A stretch of DNA of 29,191 nt from BQJD01 sp965652415 (GCA_965652415.1 CBFGVH010000035.1:1-29191), one strand, 5' to 3'; shown: positions 15,026-23,807, numbered from the stretch's first letter. Translations and numbers: made by a program. The notes: generated by a model from the letters alone, not told the origin.

Positions 15026-16846
15026 ATGAAACCGACCGACACCTATCATCCGGACTACTTCCACAAGGTGGTGGATTGCCAGTGGGCATGCCCCGCGCAT
15101 ACCGACGTGCCCGGCTACATCAGGCTGATCGCCCAGGGACGTTTCACCGACGCCTACATGCTCAACCGGGACTCCAACGTGTTCCCGGGTATCCTCGGAC
15201 GGGTATGCGACCGTCCCTGCGAGCCGGCCTGCCGGCGCGGTCGCATCGGCGGCCAGAAGCCGGTCGCCATCTGCCGGCTCAAGCGCGTGACATACGACTT
15301 CAAGGATGAGATCAGGGACCGGCTGCCGACGATCCCGAAAAAGAAGAACGGCAGGCACATCGCCTGCGTCGGCGCGGGCTGCGCGTCCCTCACCGTCGCC
15401 AACGACCTTCTGCCCCTCGGTTACGAGGTGACCATCTTCGAGCGGCTCGACGTCACCGGCGGTCTCATGCGTTCGAACATACCGCGCTTCAGGCTGCCGC
15501 CGGCGGTGCTCGACGAGGAGATCGGCTACATTCTCGACATGGGTGCCGACCTGCGCCTGGGCACCCCGGTGACTTCGATGAAGCGCCTGCTCGAGCAGGG
15601 CTACGACGCGGTGTTCGTCGGCTCCGGCGCACCGCGCGGCAAGGACCTCGACTGTCCCGGGCGTGCCGAGGCCTGGGCGTCCGGCCGTCTGCATATCGGC
15701 ATCGACTGGCTCGAATCGGTGGCGTTCGGGCACACGGACAGCATCGGCCGGCGCGTATTGATCATCGGTGCCGGCAACACGGCCATGGACTGCTGCCGCA
15801 CCGCGCTCAGGCTCGGCGCCGACGACGTCAAGGTGATGGCGCGCAAGCCGCGCGACCAGCTCAAGGCGTCACCCTGGGAGCTCGAGGACGCGCTCGAGGA
15901 GAACGTCGAGCTCGTCACCCACCATTCGCCGGTGCGCTTCGTGATGGGCGACGGTCGGCTGCAGGGCATGGTGTTCGAGGTGCTCGAGTACGTAGAGATC
16001 GACGGCCGCCAGGTCGGCCGGACTGTCGACGAGGTGTTCCTGCCCGCAGACGACGTCATCCTCGCCATCGGCCAGGAGAACGCCTTCCCGTGGATCGAGC
16101 GCGACCTCGGCATCGAGTTCGACGAGCACGACGTGCCGGTGGTCGACCGCACCACGTACCAGTCGACCCTTTCGGGTGTGTTTTTCGGCGGCGACGCGGC
16201 GTTCGGGCCGGAGAACATCATCTGGGCCGTGCGCCACGGCCACGAGGCGGCGATCTCGATTCACAAGTACGTCCACGGCGAACCTGTCGACGATCGCCTG
16301 CCCGGCGCGGTCGACGTGCACACCTGCAAGATGGGCCTGCACGAGTGGTCGTACTCGAGCCAGTACCTGCCGGAGCATCGTCGATCGGTGCCCCATGTCG
16401 ATCTCGATCGGCGGTTCGCGGATCTCGGCATCGAGGTGGAACTCGGCTTCGATTCCCGCGACTTCGCGGTCGAGGCCGAGCGCTGCCTGAACTGCGACAT
16501 CCACACGATATTCTTCAACGACAAGTGCATCGAGTGCGATGCCTGCATCGACGTGTGCCCGACACAGTGCCTGACCATTCTCGCCATCGACGACGACGAG
16601 GCCGAGGAGTCGGTCCGCCGCCGGCTCAAGGTGCCGGCGGTGAACCCGGACCAGGCGGTCTTCGTGTCGAAGAAGCTGCCGCAAACAAAGCGGCAGATGG
16701 TCAAGGACGAGGACCAGTGCCTGCACTGCGGCCTTTGTGCGGAACGCTGTCCGACCGCGGCCTGGGACATGAAGCTGTCGCAGATCCTGGTCCCGAAGGT
16801 GGCTGACGAGGAGGCGTCGCGGCGCGGCCGGCGCCGCAAGGCCTGA
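15026..16846 (+). CDS. FAD/NAD(P)H- and iron-sulfur-containing subunit of 2-oxoacid oxidoreductase (GltD-like)
   Basis: A 606-residue electron-transfer flavoprotein. Order: a Cys-rich GltD-type N-terminus (about 15-80; CQWACPAHTDVPGYI, GRVCDRPCEPACRRG), an FAD Rossmann motif (VGAGCASL, about 115), an NAD(P)H Rossmann motif (IIGAGNTAMD, about 246), the late FAD segment GVFFGGDAAFGPENII, and a two-cluster ferredoxin domain with Cys501/504/507/511 and Cys565/568/571/575. In the Azoarcus evansii 2-oxoglutarate:NADP+ oxidoreductase a comparable subunit passes electrons to NADP+; the same role fits here because the alpha and beta subunit genes follow directly. The start at 15026 has GAGGGGG upstream. 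Stand-alone glutamate synthase small subunit is unlikely: no gltB is nearby and GltD lacks the C-terminal ferredoxin. Confidence 0.92.
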   Translation: MKPTDTYHPDYFHKVVDCQWACPAHTDVPGYIRLIAQGRFTDAYMLNRDSNVFPGILGRVCDRPCEPACRRGRIGGQKPVAICRLKRVTYDFKDEIRDRLPTIPKKKNGRHIACVGAGCASLTVANDLLPLGYEVTIFERLDVTGGLMRSNIPRFRLPPAVLDEEIGYILDMGADLRLGTPVTSMKRLLEQGYDAVFVGSGAPRGKDLDCPGRAEAWASGRLHIGIDWLESVAFGHTDSIGRRVLIIGAGNTAMDCCRTALRLGADDVKVMARKPRDQLKASPWELEDALEENVELVTHHSPVRFVMGDGRLQGMVFEVLEYVEIDGRQVGRTVDEVFLPADDVILAIGQENAFPWIERDLGIEFDEHDVPVVDRTTYQSTLSGVFFGGDAAFGPENIIWAVRHGHEAAISIHKYVHGEPVDDRLPGAVDVHTCKMGLHEWSYSSQYLPEHRRSVPHVDLDRRFADLGIEVELGFDSRDFAVEAERCLNCDIHTIFFNDKCIECDACIDVCPTQCLTILAIDDDEAEESVRRRLKVPAVNPDQAVFVSKKLPQTKRQMVKDEDQCLHCGLCAERCPTAAWDMKLSQILVPKVADEEASRRGRRRKA

Positions 16847-16890
16847 CGTCACCGGCGCGATACACCACGATGATAAAAGGGGGAAGGGCG

Positions 16891-18735
16891 ATGAGCGGCG
16901 GCAGGGTGAACGACTTCACGCTCAAGGTGGCGACCGCCAACGGCACCGGCTCGGCCAGTGCAAATGCCCTGCTGATGAAATCCATCTTCCGCATGGGCGC
17001 GCCGGTGATGGGAAAGAACTACTTTCCCTCCAACATCCAGGGCCTGCCCACCTGGTACGAGATCCGGGTTACCGAGTCCGGGGACCTGACCCGCTCCGGC
17101 GTGGTGCATTTCATGGTGGCGATGAACGCCGAGACGTTCGCCAAGGACCATGCCGAGGTGGCCCCCGGCGGCTACCTGCTCTACGACAGTTCATGGCCGC
17201 GCTCGCGCGAGTTGAACCGGGACGACATCCACATAATCGGTGTGCCGCTGGCCCGCATGGTGAACCACGAGTTCACCGACGCGCGCACCCGCATCCTGAT
17301 GAAGAACGTCGCCTATGTCGGCGCCCTGGCCGCGCTGCTCGACCTGGACATGGAGGTGATCGAGGAGTCGCTCAAGGACACTTTCGGCGAGGGCAAGGCG
17401 AAGCTGGTCGAGGCCAACATGCGCGCGGCCCGGCTCGGCCACGACTATGCGCGCACCCACTACGACTGTCCGCTGCCGCTGCACGTGCGTCGCACGGAGC
17501 TCACCGCGGGTCACATCGTCATCGACGGCAATACCACTGCCGCGCTCGGCGCCATGTTCGCCGGCGCCACGGTCGGCGCGTGGTACCCGATCACGCCCTC
17601 GACCAGCCTGATGGACGCCTTCAACCGCTTCTGCGGCCAGTACCGCGTGAACGACCGGGGCGAGCGCGAGTACGTCGTGATCCAGGCCGAGGACGAACTG
17701 GCGGCGATCGGCATGGTGCTTGGTGCGGGCTGGATGGGCGCGCGCGCGTTCACGCCGACTTCCGGGCCGGGCATCAGCCTGATGAACGAGCTGCTGAGCT
17801 TCGGCTACTACACCGAGATTCCCGCGGTGCTGTTCGACATCCAGCGCGTCGGCCCCTCCACCGGCATGCCAACCCGCACGCAGCAGGCCGACCTGATGGA
17901 GTGCGCCTATGCCGGCCACGGCGACACACGTCACATCTGCCTGTACCCGGCTGATCCGGCCGAGGCCTTCGAGATGGCGGTGCGGGCCTTCGACCTCGCC
18001 GAGCACTTCCAGACCCCCGTGTTCGTCGTCTCCGATCTCGACATCGGCATGAACGAGTGGATGGTGCCCGAGCTTGCGTGGGACGGGAACTATCGTCCCG
18101 ACCGCGGCAAGGTGCTCGGCGCCGAGGAGCTGGGGCGGCTGACCGGGCGCTTCGCGCGCTACCTCGACCCCGACAATGACGGCATTCCGCACCGCTCGCT
18201 GCCGGGCGTGCATCCGGCCGGCGCCTTCTTCACCCGCGGCTCCGGCCACTCCAAGCAGGGGACCTACACCGAGGACGCCGCCGAGTACCAGGAAGTCATG
18301 GATCGCCTCGCGCGCAAGTTCGACACCGCGCGCGCCCACGTGCCGCCGCCGGTGATCGAGTACGCTCACGACACCGCGCCCGGTCGCAAGGCCCGCCCGC
18401 GGCCGACCCGCTGCGGCATCGTGTCGCTGGGCTCCTGCGACCTCGCGGTCAGGGAGGCGCGCAAGACGCTGCAGGCGGGCGGCACCTCGCTTGACTACTG
18501 CCGCGTGCGGGCATTTCCGTTCACCGTCGAGGTGGAGCGCTTCCTCGCCGAGCACGAGACCATCTTCGTGGTCGAGCAGAACCGCGACGCGCAGCTCCGC
18601 GGCATGCTGCTCATGGAAACCGGCGTGACCGCGAAGAACCTTGTCTCGGTCCTGCACTACAACGGCCTGCCGATCGCCTCCTCGCACGTCGAGGCGGCGG
18701 TACTCGACCATCTCGACAAGGACCAGGTGGCATGA
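16891..18735 (+). CDS. korA: 2-oxoacid:acceptor oxidoreductase, fused gamma-alpha subunit
   Basis: A 614-residue KorA-type subunit. The N-terminal gamma domain (about 5-185; KVATANGTGSASANALLMK, then VVHFMVAMNAETF) is fused to the alpha domain, which begins near residue 213 (GNTTAALGAMFAG) and carries the YPITPSTS motif at about 232-238; the C-terminal domain has FVVEQNRDAQLRGML. ATG 16891 is preferred over the in-frame ATG at 16870 because GGGGGAAGGG lies between them. With the beta subunit it oxidatively decarboxylates a 2-oxo acid to its acyl-CoA using TPP and iron-sulfur clusters. 2-Oxoglutarate is the likeliest substrate by comparison with this subfamily, but pyruvate or branched 2-oxo acids cannot be excluded. 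Confidence 0.92.
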   Translation: MSGGRVNDFTLKVATANGTGSASANALLMKSIFRMGAPVMGKNYFPSNIQGLPTWYEIRVTESGDLTRSGVVHFMVAMNAETFAKDHAEVAPGGYLLYDSSWPRSRELNRDDIHIIGVPLARMVNHEFTDARTRILMKNVAYVGALAALLDLDMEVIEESLKDTFGEGKAKLVEANMRAARLGHDYARTHYDCPLPLHVRRTELTAGHIVIDGNTTAALGAMFAGATVGAWYPITPSTSLMDAFNRFCGQYRVNDRGEREYVVIQAEDELAAIGMVLGAGWMGARAFTPTSGPGISLMNELLSFGYYTEIPAVLFDIQRVGPSTGMPTRTQQADLMECAYAGHGDTRHICLYPADPAEAFEMAVRAFDLAEHFQTPVFVVSDLDIGMNEWMVPELAWDGNYRPDRGKVLGAEELGRLTGRFARYLDPDNDGIPHRSLPGVHPAGAFFTRGSGHSKQGTYTEDAAEYQEVMDRLARKFDTARAHVPPPVIEYAHDTAPGRKARPRPTRCGIVSLGSCDLAVREARKTLQAGGTSLDYCRVRAFPFTVEVERFLAEHETIFVVEQNRDAQLRGMLLMETGVTAKNLVSVLHYNGLPIASSHVEAAVLDHLDKDQVA

Positions 18736-19781
18736 GCTGGATGAAAAAGCCTGAGCCGCATCACTCGGCGCTGCCGGCCAACGCGCTCGGCTACACCATT
18801 CGCGACTACGAGGGCGGCATGTCGACCCTGTGCGCCGGATGCGGCCACGATTCGATCACCGCGGCGCTGATCCAGGCCTGCTTCGAGCTCGACATCGAGC
18901 CGCACCGGGTCGCCAAGATGAGCGGCATAGGCTGCTCGTCGAAGACCCCGGCGTACTTCCTGAGCCAGGCGCACGGCATCAACGCGGTGCACGGGCGCAT
19001 GCCGTCCATCGCCACCGGCGCCAACGCCGCCAACCGCGACCTGTACTTCATCGGCGTGTCCGGCGACGGCGATTCGCTGTCGATCGGCTTCGGCCAGTTC
19101 GCCCACGCCATCCGGCGCAACGTGAACATGCTCTACCTGATCGAGAACAACGGCGTGTACGGCCTGACCAAGGGGCAGTTCTCGGCCAGCGCCGACGTCG
19201 GCAGCCGGACCAAGAAGGGCGCGGTCAACCGCATGCCGCCCATCGACCCGGTGCTGACAGCACTCTCGCTTGGCTGCACCTTCGTTTCGCGCAGCTTCTC
19301 GGGCGACAAGGACCAGCTCGTCACCCTCATCAAGGCAGGCCTCGTTCACCGCGGCTTCGCCATGATCGACGTCATCAGCCCCTGCGTCGCATTCAACAAC
19401 CACGACGGCAGTACGAAGAGCTACGCCCACACCCGGCAGAACTACCATCCTGCCATCGACGCCGATTTCGTCGAGCCGCGCGAGGAGATCAGCGTCGAGT
19501 ACGAGAAGGGCGCCGCGATGCGCGTGACGCTGCACGACGGCTCGAGCATCGTGCTGCGCAAGATCGACGTCGACCACGACCCTTGCGATCGCGCCCGGGC
19601 CTTCGGCTACCTCGAGCGCCACCGCGAGGCCGGCGAGATCGTCACCGGCCTGCTTCACCTCGAGGAGGAAGGCAACGACCTGCACGCGGTGAACGGCACC
19701 GCCCCCGGTTCCCTGGTCGACGCCCGTCCGCCGGGGAACTGCGACGCGATCCTGGCGGAGATCCAGGCGCGCTATCGTTGA
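18732..19781 (+). CDS. korB: 2-oxoacid:acceptor oxidoreductase, TPP-binding beta subunit
   Basis: A 349-residue beta subunit. The TPP/Mg motif begins at GDGDS (111-115) and ends at IENN about 25 residues later. Cys34, Cys37 (LCAGCGH), Cys68 (GIGCSSK) and Cys218 (ISPCVAF) match the four-cysteine [4Fe-4S] pattern of this subunit. Its ATG overlaps the alpha stop by 4 bp (ATGA), supporting tight co-expression. The conserved YFLSQAHGINAVHGRMP and NHDGSTKSY segments are typical of the proteobacterial KorB type. The gene ends 21 bp before the convergent repressor gene; the palindrome CCCGGTCAACCGGG (19798-19811) in that gap has no T-run. Confidence 0.94.
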   Translation: MSWMKKPEPHHSALPANALGYTIRDYEGGMSTLCAGCGHDSITAALIQACFELDIEPHRVAKMSGIGCSSKTPAYFLSQAHGINAVHGRMPSIATGANAANRDLYFIGVSGDGDSLSIGFGQFAHAIRRNVNMLYLIENNGVYGLTKGQFSASADVGSRTKKGAVNRMPPIDPVLTALSLGCTFVSRSFSGDKDQLVTLIKAGLVHRGFAMIDVISPCVAFNNHDGSTKSYAHTRQNYHPAIDADFVEPREEISVEYEKGAAMRVTLHDGSSIVLRKIDVDHDPCDRARAFGYLERHREAGEIVTGLLHLEEEGNDLHAVNGTAPGSLVDARPPGNCDAILAEIQARYR

Positions 19782-19802
19782 AACGGCGGCGCGGGTTCCC
19801 GG

Positions 19803-20873
19803 TCAACCGGGCGCGCGGCGCGGAGGCGCGGTCGAGCCGCGCACCACAAGTTCGGTGGGCAGCACGCGCGACGCCGGGGCTTCGGCGGTGGCGATGGAGT
19901 GCATCAATGCCTCGGTGGCGCATTGTCCCATCCGCTCGGCCGGTACCCGCACCGTGCTGAGCGGCGGTGTGACGTGCTCGGTGATGGGGTGATCGTCGAA
20001 TCCCATGATCGAGATGTCGCCGGGAATCTCGAGGCCGAGGTCGCGGCAGGCGTGCATGGCGCCGACGGCGAGGATGTCGTTGGCGCAGAACACCGCGGTC
20101 GGGCGACGGCGGCAGCGCAGGATGCGCCGCATGGCGGCCTCTCCCTCGTCGAACTCGAAGTAGCGCTCCTCGATCAGTTCGGCGGAAATGCGGATGCGCT
20201 TGCCGCGCAGGAACTCGGTATAGGCGCGGCGCCGTTCGAAGGCGCGGTCGTTGCGATCCGACTTGCCGCAGACGAGGGCGATGCGGCGATGGCCGAGTCC
20301 GTGAAGGTGCGCCATGGCCGACATGCTTGCGTCGAAGTTGTCGAACGATACCGAGGGTATCTTCGCGTCGTTCGACACGTTCCAGGTGGTGACGAAGGGA
20401 ACGCCGACGCTGTTGATCTTGCGGTAGACGGCGGCATCGCGATCCACGCCGGTCAGCACCAGTCCGTCCACGCGCCGCTCGAGAAGCCGGGTGACGATCT
20501 CGTCCTCGAGCGAGCCCGAGTATTCGCTGATGCCGGTCAACACCGTGTAGCCGGCGCTGCCGCAGGTCTTCTGGATGGCGTGGATGAAGCCGGCGTAGAT
20601 CGAGTAGACGATGGTGGGGATGATGACGCCGATGGTGCCCGAGCGGCGCGACGCCAGGCTTGCGGCGAGGGCGTCGGAGACATAGTGGCGGCGGCGGATG
20701 ATGTCGGCAATGCGCTCGCGGGTTTCGGGCCGAACCTTGTCCGGAGAGTTGAGCGCGCGCGATACCGTGGCGGTGGACACCCCGGCTTCTTCCGCGACCT
20801 GGTGAATGGTGACCTGCGCGCGGCCGCTGGCGCGGCGCGGCGCGCGCTTGGTGGTTTTTCGTTTGCTGGTCAC
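19803..20873 (-). CDS. LacI-family transcriptional repressor
   Basis: A 356-residue regulator with an N-terminal helix-turn-helix (about 21-70; VTIHQVAEEAGVSTATVSRA, hinge region with SDALAASLASRRSG) and a periplasmic-binding-like effector domain (from TIGVIIPTIVYSIYAGF; GFDDHPITEHVTPPLST near the end). The predicted start is GTG at 20873, preceded by GGGACGAG; the Lys/Arg-rich first 20 residues are an unusual extension that could touch DNA or be an upstream mis-start. It is divergent from the dehydrogenase/malic enzyme/ABC operon and two LacI-type palindromes lie between them. A possible own promoter on the minus strand (TTTACA 20992-20987, 18 bp, TATGCG 20968-20963) puts operator 1 over its -35, predicting autorepression. 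Confidence 0.93.
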   Translation of the reverse strand: MTSKRKTTKRAPRRASGRAQVTIHQVAEEAGVSTATVSRALNSPDKVRPETRERIADIIRRRHYVSDALAASLASRRSGTIGVIIPTIVYSIYAGFIHAIQKTCGSAGYTVLTGISEYSGSLEDEIVTRLLERRVDGLVLTGVDRDAAVYRKINSVGVPFVTTWNVSNDAKIPSVSFDNFDASMSAMAHLHGLGHRRIALVCGKSDRNDRAFERRRAYTEFLRGKRIRISAELIEERYFEFDEGEAAMRRILRCRRRPTAVFCANDILAVGAMHACRDLGLEIPGDISIMGFDDHPITEHVTPPLSTVRVPAERMGQCATEALMHSIATAEAPASRVLPTELVVRGSTAPPRRAPG

Positions 20874-20942
20874 TGGTGTCTCGTCCCGCTTGCATGTTGC
20901 ATGAAGAACGCGCGGTCTTGCCTGCTTCCCTCACGGCGTCGG

Positions 20943-20972
20943 TTGACAGGCCGCGAGATTCTCGCATACGAT
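20943..20972 (+). promoter_or_regulatory. Promoter of the polyol-type catabolic operon
   Basis: A perfect TTGACA -35 (20943-20948) is followed after 18 bp by TACGAT (20967-20972, 4 of 6). Transcription would start near 20980, immediately upstream of the two palindromic operators, leaving a leader of about 100 nt before the ATG at 21083. Repressor bound there would block escape or elongation. Confidence 0.55.
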
Positions 20973-20985
20973 GAAGCCGCTCGGA

Positions 20986-21001
20986 ATGTAAACGTTTACA
21001 T
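20986..21001. promoter_or_regulatory. LacI-type operator 1 (perfect palindrome)
   Basis: ATGTAAACGTTTACAT is a perfect 16-bp palindrome with the central CG typical of LacI-family operators. It lies just downstream of the predicted plus-strand start and overlaps the putative -35 of the divergent repressor gene. It shares the 12-bp core GTAAACGTTTAC with operator 2. Confidence 0.85.
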
Positions 21002-21016
21002 CATTTCCGTGCAGAT

Positions 21017-21034
21017 GATGTAAACGTTTACGTC
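21017..21034. promoter_or_regulatory. LacI-type operator 2
   Basis: GATGTAAACGTTTACGTC is an 18-bp palindrome with one mismatched pair and the same core as operator 1. The centres are 32 bp apart, about three helical turns, so two dimers would sit on the same DNA face and could cooperate. Confidence 0.85.
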
Positions 21035-21082
21035 CGGGGCGTCACCGGTTGTTCCCGGACCCGACAAGTCGCGAGGCGTGCC

Positions 21083-22351
21083 ATGAAACAGTACCTCAAG
21101 AAATCCACGGTGTCGGTAGCCACCCGCCGCCGCGAGGTGGCCGAGACGGTCAGCCGGATACTCGCCGAGATCGAGGCCGAGGGCGACGATGCCGTGCTGC
21201 GCTACGCGCGCGACCTCGACAAGTGGGAAGGGCCGGTGAAGGTCTCCCGCGAGCAGATCGAAAAGGTGGTCGCCGCCCAGCCGCAGACATTCAAGGACGA
21301 CTTCGAATTCTGCAAGCACCAGATCCAGTCGTTCGCCCGCCGCCAGCTCGAGTCGATGCACGAGTTCGCCGAGGAGTTCGGCGACGGCATCGTCCTCGGT
21401 CAGAAGCACATCCCGGTGCGCAACGTCGGCTGCTACATCCCCGGTGGCAAGTATCCCCTGGTCAGCGCCACGCTGATGTCGGTGGGCACCGCCCGCGTGG
21501 CCGGCTGCGAGCACATCGTCGGCTGCGCTCCGCCGCGCGGCCCGGAAGGAATCTACCCGCCGACGCTGTACGGGCTGCACGCCGCCGGCGCCGACGAGAT
21601 CTACTGCCTCGGCGGCGTGCAGGCGTTCGCGGCCATGGCCTTCGGGCTGGTCGGTATGCCGAAGGTGGACATGGTCACCGGTCCCGGCAATGCCTTCGTG
21701 TCCGAGGCCAAGCGGCAGTTGTTCGGCACCGTCGGCATCGACCTGCCGGCCGGGCCGACCGAGATCCTGGTCATCGCCGACGACAGCGCGGACCCGGCCC
21801 TGGTCGCCACCGACCTCCTGGGCCAGGCCGAGCACGGACCGGACAGCCCGGCGTGGCTCGTGACCACGTCGCGCAGGCTTGGCGAGGCGGTGATCGCCGA
21901 GGTCGAGCGGCAGCTCGAAACACTGCCGACGCGCGACATCGCGTCGCGCTCCTGGGCCGACTACGGCGAGGTGGTTGTGGTCGCAGACGACGACGAGGCT
22001 ATCGCCGTGAGCGACGAGTACGCCCCCGAGCACCTCGAGGTGATGACCGCGTCCAACGACTATTACCTCGAGCATCTGCGCAACTACGGCAGCCTGTTCC
22101 TCGGCGAGGAGAGCACCGTCGCCTACGGCGACAAGGGCGTCGGCACCAACCACACCCTGCCCACCGGCGGCGCCGGCCGCTTCACCGGCGGGTTGTGGGT
22201 TGGCAAGTTCATCAAGACGGTGACCTACCAGCGGCTCACGCCCGAGGCCAGCCGTCGCATCGCCCCGATCATGGCCCGCCAGTGCGAGATCGAGGGCATG
22301 CTGGCGCACAAGATCACCGCCGACGTGCGCACCGAGCGTTACCGCACCTGA
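21083..22351 (+). CDS. HpsN-like polyol dehydrogenase of the histidinol dehydrogenase family
   Basis: A 422-residue NAD- and zinc-dependent dehydrogenase of the HisD fold. Zinc ligands expected from HisD are present: Gln248 and His251 (GQAEHGPDS), Asp350 (YGDKGVGTNHTLPT) and His409 (LAHKITADVR); Glu316-His317 (YAPEHLEV) match the catalytic pair. The subgroup signatures GCYIPGGKYPLVSATLMSV, GQAEHGPDSPA and GGLWVGKFIKTVTYQ are those I associate with sulfopropanediol 3-dehydrogenase (HpsN)-type proteins, which oxidise a terminal CH2OH to a carboxylate in two NAD-linked steps. Histidine biosynthesis is unlikely: no other his gene is near and the gene leads a LacI-controlled transport operon. GAGG lies 8 nt before the ATG. 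The real substrate is open. Confidence 0.88.
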   Translation: MKQYLKKSTVSVATRRREVAETVSRILAEIEAEGDDAVLRYARDLDKWEGPVKVSREQIEKVVAAQPQTFKDDFEFCKHQIQSFARRQLESMHEFAEEFGDGIVLGQKHIPVRNVGCYIPGGKYPLVSATLMSVGTARVAGCEHIVGCAPPRGPEGIYPPTLYGLHAAGADEIYCLGGVQAFAAMAFGLVGMPKVDMVTGPGNAFVSEAKRQLFGTVGIDLPAGPTEILVIADDSADPALVATDLLGQAEHGPDSPAWLVTTSRRLGEAVIAEVERQLETLPTRDIASRSWADYGEVVVVADDDEAIAVSDEYAPEHLEVMTASNDYYLEHLRNYGSLFLGEESTVAYGDKGVGTNHTLPTGGAGRFTGGLWVGKFIKTVTYQRLTPEASRRIAPIMARQCEIEGMLAHKITADVRTERYRT

Positions 22352-22356
22352 CCGCC

Positions 22357-23655
22357 ATGTCGCGCGTGCCCACCATGAACGCACCCGCCGTCACCGCCGA
22401 GGCCGCGCTGGCGTTCGGCCGCGACGTGTACTCGGGTCACGGCAAGCTCGAGATCCTGCCAAAGGTGGCGGTCGGCAGCATGGCCGACGTGGCGGTCGCC
22501 TACACGCCGGGCGTCGGCCACGTGGTTCGCGAGCTCATCCGCCGTCCCGAGGCGCTGCACGAACAAAGCGCCAAGGACAACCTCGTCGCCATCGTCTCCA
22601 ACGGCACCGCGGTGCTCGGCTTCGGCGACACCGGCCCCCATGCCGCGATCCCGGTGATGGAAGGCAAGGCCGTCATGTTCAAGATGCTCGCCGGCATCGA
22701 CTGCATGCCGCTCGTGATCGCCGAGAAGGATCCCGAACGACTTTCCGATATCGTACTCGCACTCGAGCCCTGCTTCGGCGCGTTCAACATCGAGGACGTG
22801 GCCGCCCCCGGTTGCTTCTCCATCGTGCGCCGGCTCGAGCGGGAGCTGCCGGTGCCGGTGCTGCACGACGACCAGCACGGCACCGCCACGGTCATCGCCG
22901 CCGGACTGATCAACGCCTTCAGGGTGCTCGGCCGCGAGGCGCGCGGGCAGCGCGCGGTCATTCTCGGCTGCGGCGCGGCGGGTACCGCCTGCGTGCGGTT
23001 CCTTCGCGAACTCGGCATCGAGGACATCGTCGTGGTCGACCGCGAGGGAATCCTCGAGTCCGGAAGAACCTACGATCGCGAGCATTTCAACGAGGTCGCG
23101 GCCACGACCAATCCCGACTGCATCCGCGGCGGCCTCGAGGAGGCCATGCGCGGACGCGACGTGTTCATCGGCTTGTCGGCCGCGGACCTCGTGACGGGCG
23201 ACATGGTGCGCAGCATGGCCGCCGACCCGGTGGTGTTCTCGCTCGCCAACCCGAATCCGGAGATCCTGCCGGACGCCGCCGAGGCGGCCGGGGCGACGAT
23301 CACCGCCAGCGGCCGCTTCGACTTCGCCAATCACTGCAACAACGTGCTCGCCTTCCCGGCACTGTTCCGCGCAGCGCTGGACACGCGGGCGACGAACATC
23401 AGCCTCGGCATGTGCATGGCGGCGGCGCACGCCATCGCCGACAGTGTGCCTGCCGCGGCGCTTGGCGCGAAGAACATCCTGCCGAGCGTGCTGGACGAGT
23501 CCCTGTGCCCGCGCGTGGCCGAGGCCGTGGCGCGACAGGCGGTGGCGGAAGGGCTCGCCCGGGTGGTGCCGGAGGCTGGCGAGGTGGAAACACACACACG
23601 CGCGCTCGTCGCGCAACTGGCCGCGCGGCAGGCGAGCCTGCCGGCGCGAAAGTGA
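22357..23655 (+). CDS. Malic-enzyme-family protein (NAD(P)-dependent oxidative decarboxylase)
   Basis: A 432-residue malic enzyme without the C-terminal phosphotransacetylase-like domain of MaeB. Seen: catalytic Tyr region YTPGVG (49-54), TAVLGFGDTGP, PVMEGKAVMFK with the expected catalytic Lys104, the metal-binding EDVAAPGCF (Glu146-Asp147), HDDQHGTA, a Rossmann motif LGCGAAGTACVRF and SLANPNPEILP. It normally converts malate to pyruvate and CO2 with NAD(P) reduction. It starts 5 nt after the HpsN-like gene without a clear ribosome site (the ATG at 22375 is an alternative start), so translation is probably coupled. Its inclusion in a substrate-specific operon suggests that malate or a close 2-hydroxy-acid analogue is the pathway product. 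Confidence 0.9.
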   Translation: MSRVPTMNAPAVTAEAALAFGRDVYSGHGKLEILPKVAVGSMADVAVAYTPGVGHVVRELIRRPEALHEQSAKDNLVAIVSNGTAVLGFGDTGPHAAIPVMEGKAVMFKMLAGIDCMPLVIAEKDPERLSDIVLALEPCFGAFNIEDVAAPGCFSIVRRLERELPVPVLHDDQHGTATVIAAGLINAFRVLGREARGQRAVILGCGAAGTACVRFLRELGIEDIVVVDREGILESGRTYDREHFNEVAATTNPDCIRGGLEEAMRGRDVFIGLSAADLVTGDMVRSMAADPVVFSLANPNPEILPDAAEAAGATITASGRFDFANHCNNVLAFPALFRAALDTRATNISLGMCMAAAHAIADSVPAAALGAKNILPSVLDESLCPRVAEAVARQAVAEGLARVVPEAGEVETHTRALVAQLAARQASLPARK

Positions 23656-23738
23656 CCCCGTCGGGCGTCCACGGTACGGCCGTCGCCGGACGACGAGGGG
23701 TGAAAATGCGATCAGATCACAAGGTTGACCCGGCGCAT

Positions 23739-23760
23739 GCCGGCCGGCACATCGGCCGGC
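23739..23760 (+). other. Hairpin upstream of the binding-protein gene
   Basis: GCCGGCC and GGCCGGC form a 7-bp G+C stem with an 8-nt loop in the 152-bp gap between the malic enzyme gene and the binding-protein gene. No T-run follows. It may stabilise a processed transcript beginning with the binding-protein gene. A half-operator GTAAACG lies at 23770-23776. A weak TTGACC (23725-23730) has no good -10 partner. Confidence 0.35.
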
Positions 23761-23807
23761 GCGCACGCGGTAAACGACCACTCACCACGTAAGGAGGAAC
23801 TGCTGCC

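Noticed and set aside
13487..15733. 748-codon minus-strand open frame
   Set aside because: It spans the end of the subtilisin gene, the S1 protease and the start of the flavoprotein on the opposite strand and has no recognisable motif, so it is an antisense shadow.
17191..18711. Long minus-strand open frame opposite the gamma-alpha subunit gene
   Set aside because: His/Arg/Gly-rich shadow; the plus strand encodes a clear KorA.
19798..19811. Palindrome CCCGGTCAACCGGG between the convergent korB and lacI-type genes as a terminator
   Set aside because: The loop is too small without opening the stem, there is no T-run, and it overlaps the repressor stop codon.
21083..22351. Call as histidine-biosynthetic hisD
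   Set aside because: No other his genes are nearby; HpsN-type sequence signatures and a LacI-controlled transport operon point to catabolism.
23770..23776. GTAAACG as a third operator for the LacI-type repressor
   Set aside because: Only one half-site is present with no symmetric partner; expected by chance at a modest rate.
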